A stretch of DNA of 64,000 bases from Kibdelosporangium sp. MJ126-NF4 (lineage in GTDB: Bacteria > Actinomycetota > Actinomycetes > Mycobacteriales > Pseudonocardiaceae), in NCBI RefSeq assembly GCF_000826545.1, contig NZ_CDME01000002.1, positions 1,559,187 to 1,623,186 of the forward strand, given 5' to 3'. The notes under the pieces were generated by a model. It searched no databases, had not been told where the DNA came from, and was given only the letters and a program-made list of their open reading frames with translations. Shown here piece after piece: positions 61,589-64,000 of the stretch. The translations under genes were made by a program, and so were the position numbers. Numbering within the stretch: the first letter of the stretch is position 1; each line of letters begins with the position of its first letter.

Positions 61589-62905
61589 TCACGGTGGTCT
61601 GCTCCGTGTCAGGGCCACGACGCAGGCGAGGGCGTATCCCCCGGCTGCCACCAGCGCGGCGGCGGCGATCGTGCCTGTGGCCAGGCTGATTCCGCCCAAC
61701 ACGGCAACGCCCAACGTACCGCCGAACTGTCGGCTCGCGGAGAACGTCCCGGACGCCACCCCGGCGAGGTCGCTCGGCACGGTACGCAAAGCCCAGGAGG
61801 TGGCTGCGGGCATGGCGAAGGCGGTGCCGAAGCCGACCGCGACCAGACCGGGCAGTACGAGGAGGTACGGCGTGTCGTGGTGCACTGGCGCCAAAGCGGA
61901 CAGGCCCGCTGCTCCGATTGCCAATCCCAGCACGATGGGCCGGATTGGGCCATGTCGAGCCGCTGTTCTGCCGCCCAGCGGGGACGCCACGACTCCGACC
62001 ACCGTCTGGGCGGCGAGGGCCAGCCCGATACCCAGCTCGTCGTAGCCACGGCTGATGCCGAAATGCACGGTCATCACGAACAGTTGCCCGTAGAAGCCGA
62101 AGTTGAGCAGCAGGCCGACTGTCGCCGCGCCACCGAGGTCCCTGTCAGCGAGTAGGGCGCGAGGTAGCACGGGCGCTCGACTGCGACGATCGATCTGTCC
62201 GAAGAGGACAAGGACCGCGACGCCGACGGCCAGCGTGAGCCAGCCGCTCAGCGTCCGGAAGTTGCCTTCCACCAACGCCAACGCGACCCCGGCGAGTCCA
62301 GCGGCGCCCAGCACCTGGCGTCCCACCGCGATCTGCCGCTCCGGTCGTGGTGGGGACGGCACGGCACGAGTGAGAAGGACGAGCCCTGCTGCGGTGACCG
62401 GAAGGTGCGCCAGGAAAACCGACTGCCAGCCCAGTCCGCCCCCGAGCGTTCCGCCAACCAACGGTCCTGCCGCGGCGGCCAGGCCGCCGACTCCGCCCCA
62501 CACACCCAGAGCTGCGGACCGCTTGCGCGCGTTGGGGTATGCCGCGTGCAGCATGGCGAGCGAGGATGGTACGACAATGGCGGCTGCGGCGCCTTGGCAC
62601 AGTCGCGCGATGATGAGAACACTGAACTGCCCAGCCAGACTCGCGGTGGTCGCGGCCAAGGCGAAGAACACCTGACCTACCGCGAACACACGCACCGCGC
62701 CCCAGCGATCTCCCAACGAGCCACCGAGGAGCATGAGGGCCGCGAACACCAGCGTGTAGCTGATCGGTACCCAGCGCAACTCGACGCCCGCAATCGCCAG
62801 GTCGGCGCCGATCGCTGGTAGGACAACAGTGACCGCTGTGGTATCCAGCACGGCTACGCCCAAACCGATGCTGGCAGCCGCGAGTGACGCTGTTTCGCTG
62901 CGCAC
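61589..62905 (-). CDS. MFS drug exporter, EmrB/QacA type (14-TM DHA2)
   Basis: 438-residue membrane protein. The start is GTG 62905, two bases after the stop of the carbamoyltransferase gene. Motifs are VAVLDTTAVTVVLPAIGADL, the DHA2 motif region LRWVPISYTLVFAALMLLGG, then SLGDRWGAVRVF, and QFGGTLGVAVLGG. It should pump out a toxic or produced compound. Being last in an operon with a specialised-type enzyme suggests export of the local product. Confidence 0.88.
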   Translation of the reverse strand: MRSETASLAAASIGLGVAVLDTTAVTVVLPAIGADLAIAGVELRWVPISYTLVFAALMLLGGSLGDRWGAVRVFAVGQVFFALAATTASLAGQFSVLIIARLCQGAAAAIVVPSSLAMLHAAYPNARKRSAALGVWGGVGGLAAAAGPLVGGTLGGGLGWQSVFLAHLPVTAAGLVLLTRAVPSPPRPERQIAVGRQVLGAAGLAGVALALVEGNFRTLSGWLTLAVGVAVLVLFGQIDRRSRAPVLPRALLADRDLGGAATVGLLLNFGFYGQLFVMTVHFGISRGYDELGIGLALAAQTVVGVVASPLGGRTAARHGPIRPIVLGLAIGAAGLSALAPVHHDTPYLLVLPGLVAVGFGTAFAMPAATSWALRTVPSDLAGVASGTFSASRQFGGTLGVAVLGGISLATGTIAAAALVAAGGYALACVVALTRSRPP

Positions 62906-62907
62906 GC

Positions 62908-63843
62908 TCAGTCGCCGAGCATCAGGTCGAGCAGAGCCATCCGTACGAGCACTCCGTTGGTCGCGGCGGTCCAGTATCCATTGTGCTCAGTGTCGTCGAC
63001 GTCCTGACAGAGCTCGTCGTGGCGGGGAAGCGGGTGCAGCACGAGGAGACGGTCATGACCGTAAGTGCGGAGCAGTCGCAGATCCACCAGGTAGTCCGGT
63101 GGGGTGGGCGGTGGCGCTTGTGGGGTTGTCACAGTGTCGGGCTGCACCACTGGCTGCACGTACAGCACGTCGACCTCGCTCAGCACGTCACGCGTTCGGG
63201 GTGCCCGAACAGGCGTGACGCCCACACCTGCGAGGTAGGCCAGCACGTCGGGATGTGGCTGCATCTCCGGTGGAGCGACGAAGCTGACCTGGCAGTCAAA
63301 AAGGCTCAGTCCCAGAAGCAACGAGTTGGCGGTGCGCATGCGCATGTCGCCCATCAGCAGCACGCGCAAACCGTCCAGCCGACCGAAACGCAGGCGCATG
63401 GTGTACAGGTCGACCATGGCCTGAGTCGGGTGTTCGCCCGCACCGTCCCCGGCATTGATCACCGGGATCGCCGACCAGGCCGCCACCCGTGCCGGGACTC
63501 CGCGTTCACCATGCCGTAACACGAGGACGTCGCCGTAACCGACGAGCATCCGAGCCACGTCATCAAGGGACTCCCGCGCGAAGTCCGCGGCACGGGTGAT
63601 CTCCGGGTCGACGAACCCGATGGTCTGGCCGCCCAGACGCGCGATCGCCGACTCGTGTGCCAGACGAGTACGGGTACTGCGCTGGTAGAACGCGGTCACC
63701 ATGATCCGGCCGGTCAGCCTGCTGTTCAGGCACAGCCGATCCATGGCGGCCAGTTCGTCCGCGCGGGCGAACAGCATCTCCAGGTCCGAGCGCTGATATT
63801 GGCACAGGGACAACACATGCCCGCCTCGGAACACGTTGTTCAC
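62908..63843 (-). CDS. Aspartate carbamoyltransferase-family enzyme (PyrB paralogue)
   Basis: 311 residues. GTG 63843 overlaps the previous stop (GTGA), so I prefer it to the GTG six bases upstream. The carbamoyl-phosphate site motif is TAFYQRSTRTRLAHESA, the second conserved box is INAGDGAGEHPTQAMVDLYT, and the HPLPRHDEL motif is intact. The canonical 'STRTRxSFE' reads STRTRLAHES. The gene is not near pyr genes but in a coupled run with an unknown upstream gene and an exporter. It may be a second ATCase or transfer a carbamoyl group in a specialised pathway. The amino-acid partner cannot be read from the sequence. Confidence 0.85.
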   Translation of the reverse strand: MNNVFRGGHVLSLCQYQRSDLEMLFARADELAAMDRLCLNSRLTGRIMVTAFYQRSTRTRLAHESAIARLGGQTIGFVDPEITRAADFARESLDDVARMLVGYGDVLVLRHGERGVPARVAAWSAIPVINAGDGAGEHPTQAMVDLYTMRLRFGRLDGLRVLLMGDMRMRTANSLLLGLSLFDCQVSFVAPPEMQPHPDVLAYLAGVGVTPVRAPRTRDVLSEVDVLYVQPVVQPDTVTTPQAPPPTPPDYLVDLRLLRTYGHDRLLVLHPLPRHDELCQDVDDTEHNGYWTAATNGVLVRMALLDLMLGD

Positions 63844-64000
63844 GCCCACGCTGCCCGCTGAACGATCTTCGCGGTCCAGTTCAACACATCGAACATCGCG
63901 TAACCGGGTTGCGCGGGCAGCCGCGTCCGCCCTGGCAGGTCGACGATCTCGGCAAGGAGCCGGGAGCAGATCAGGCCCTCGGCCACCGGTGGCATCCCGC
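63840..64000 (-). CDS. Unknown protein, C-terminal end only
   Basis: The frame enters from the right edge and ends in PPVAEGLICSRLLAEIVDLP, then GRTRLPAQPGYAMFDVLNWT, then AKIVQRAAWA at a TGA overlapping the PyrB-like start. I do not recognise the family from 52 residues. The GTGA overlap shows translational coupling with the carbamoyltransferase. Confidence 0.6.
   Translation of the reverse strand, partial: GMPPVAEGLICSRLLAEIVDLPGRTRLPAQPGYAMFDVLNWTAKIVQRAAWA

Noticed and set aside
1..64000. tRNA, rRNA, riboswitch or replication-origin sequences
   Set aside because: No cloverleaf-like sequences with CCA-proximal T-loops, conserved rRNA blocks, riboswitch cores or DnaA-box clusters were recognised by eye; a covariance-model scan was not possible.

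Overview
The window looks like chromosomal accessory sequence from a high-GC filamentous actinomycete. The best match is Pseudonocardiales (an Amycolatopsis, Kibdelosporangium, Lentzea or Saccharothrix-type genome). I infer this from the very high third-position GC, the abundant GTG starts, the many secreted FG-GAP, ricin-lectin and RHS proteins, the DUF6907/XRE regulatory module, and the secondary-metabolite-type enzymes. I saw no rRNA, tRNA or CRISPR array.

Region 1 (1-17 kb) is a secretion-rich block. It holds a truncated beta-helix-type exoprotein, a DNRLRE/FG-GAP/ricin-lectin protein divergent from a 2053-aa RHS/YD-repeat protein, an ArsR-like regulator, an FG-GAP protein, a Tat-type PhoD phosphatase and an Agd3-like polysaccharide deacetylase. 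Two of the promoters share a LacI-operator-like sequence. A 45-bp stem-loop with the arm CTCGTGAGTGTTT recurs as a gene-end element.

Region 2 (17-27 kb) holds a Spo0M-like protein, a LysR regulator divergent from a cytosolic gamma-glutamyltransferase, a four-gene dipeptide ABC importer with a fused double ATPase, and a secreted VanX-type D-Ala-D-Ala dipeptidase. Together these suggest salvage of peptides, perhaps from cell wall. Immediately downstream lies the most unusual structure in the window: a 774-bp near-complete imperfect palindrome (26796-27569) that looks like a giant fold-back, non-autonomous mobile element.

Region 3 (27.7-35 kb) contains AraC/MFS, PQ-loop/CGNR, a double P-loop protein, LysR and two tandem trypsin-like proteases. 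Region 4 (35-44.5 kb) contains a 1908-aa protein of unknown function, a DUF6882 protein, trpF, and an MFS exporter divergent from an ArsR-type regulator with a clear operator.

Region 5 (44.6-52.4 kb) has a translationally coupled pair of beta-propeller quinoprotein-like genes and an ECF42-type sigma factor with its DGPF partner. Between them a 3.3-kb island (TetR, carboxylesterase, and ISL3, LysR and IS701 fragments) appears to have been inserted into one of the stem-loops, separating its two arms.

Region 6 (52.5-59 kb) is a compact group resembling a biosynthetic cluster: an HpaB-like aromatic hydroxylase, a B12-radical SAM enzyme, a homologue of the iron-dependent phenylpyruvate C-methyltransferase MppJ, and a multicopper oxidase. 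Region 7 (59-64 kb) has DUF6907 and zinc-ribbon genes divergent from an XRE/TPR regulator. It ends in a coupled leftward operon: an unknown gene cut by the window edge, an aspartate-carbamoyltransferase paralogue and an MFS exporter.
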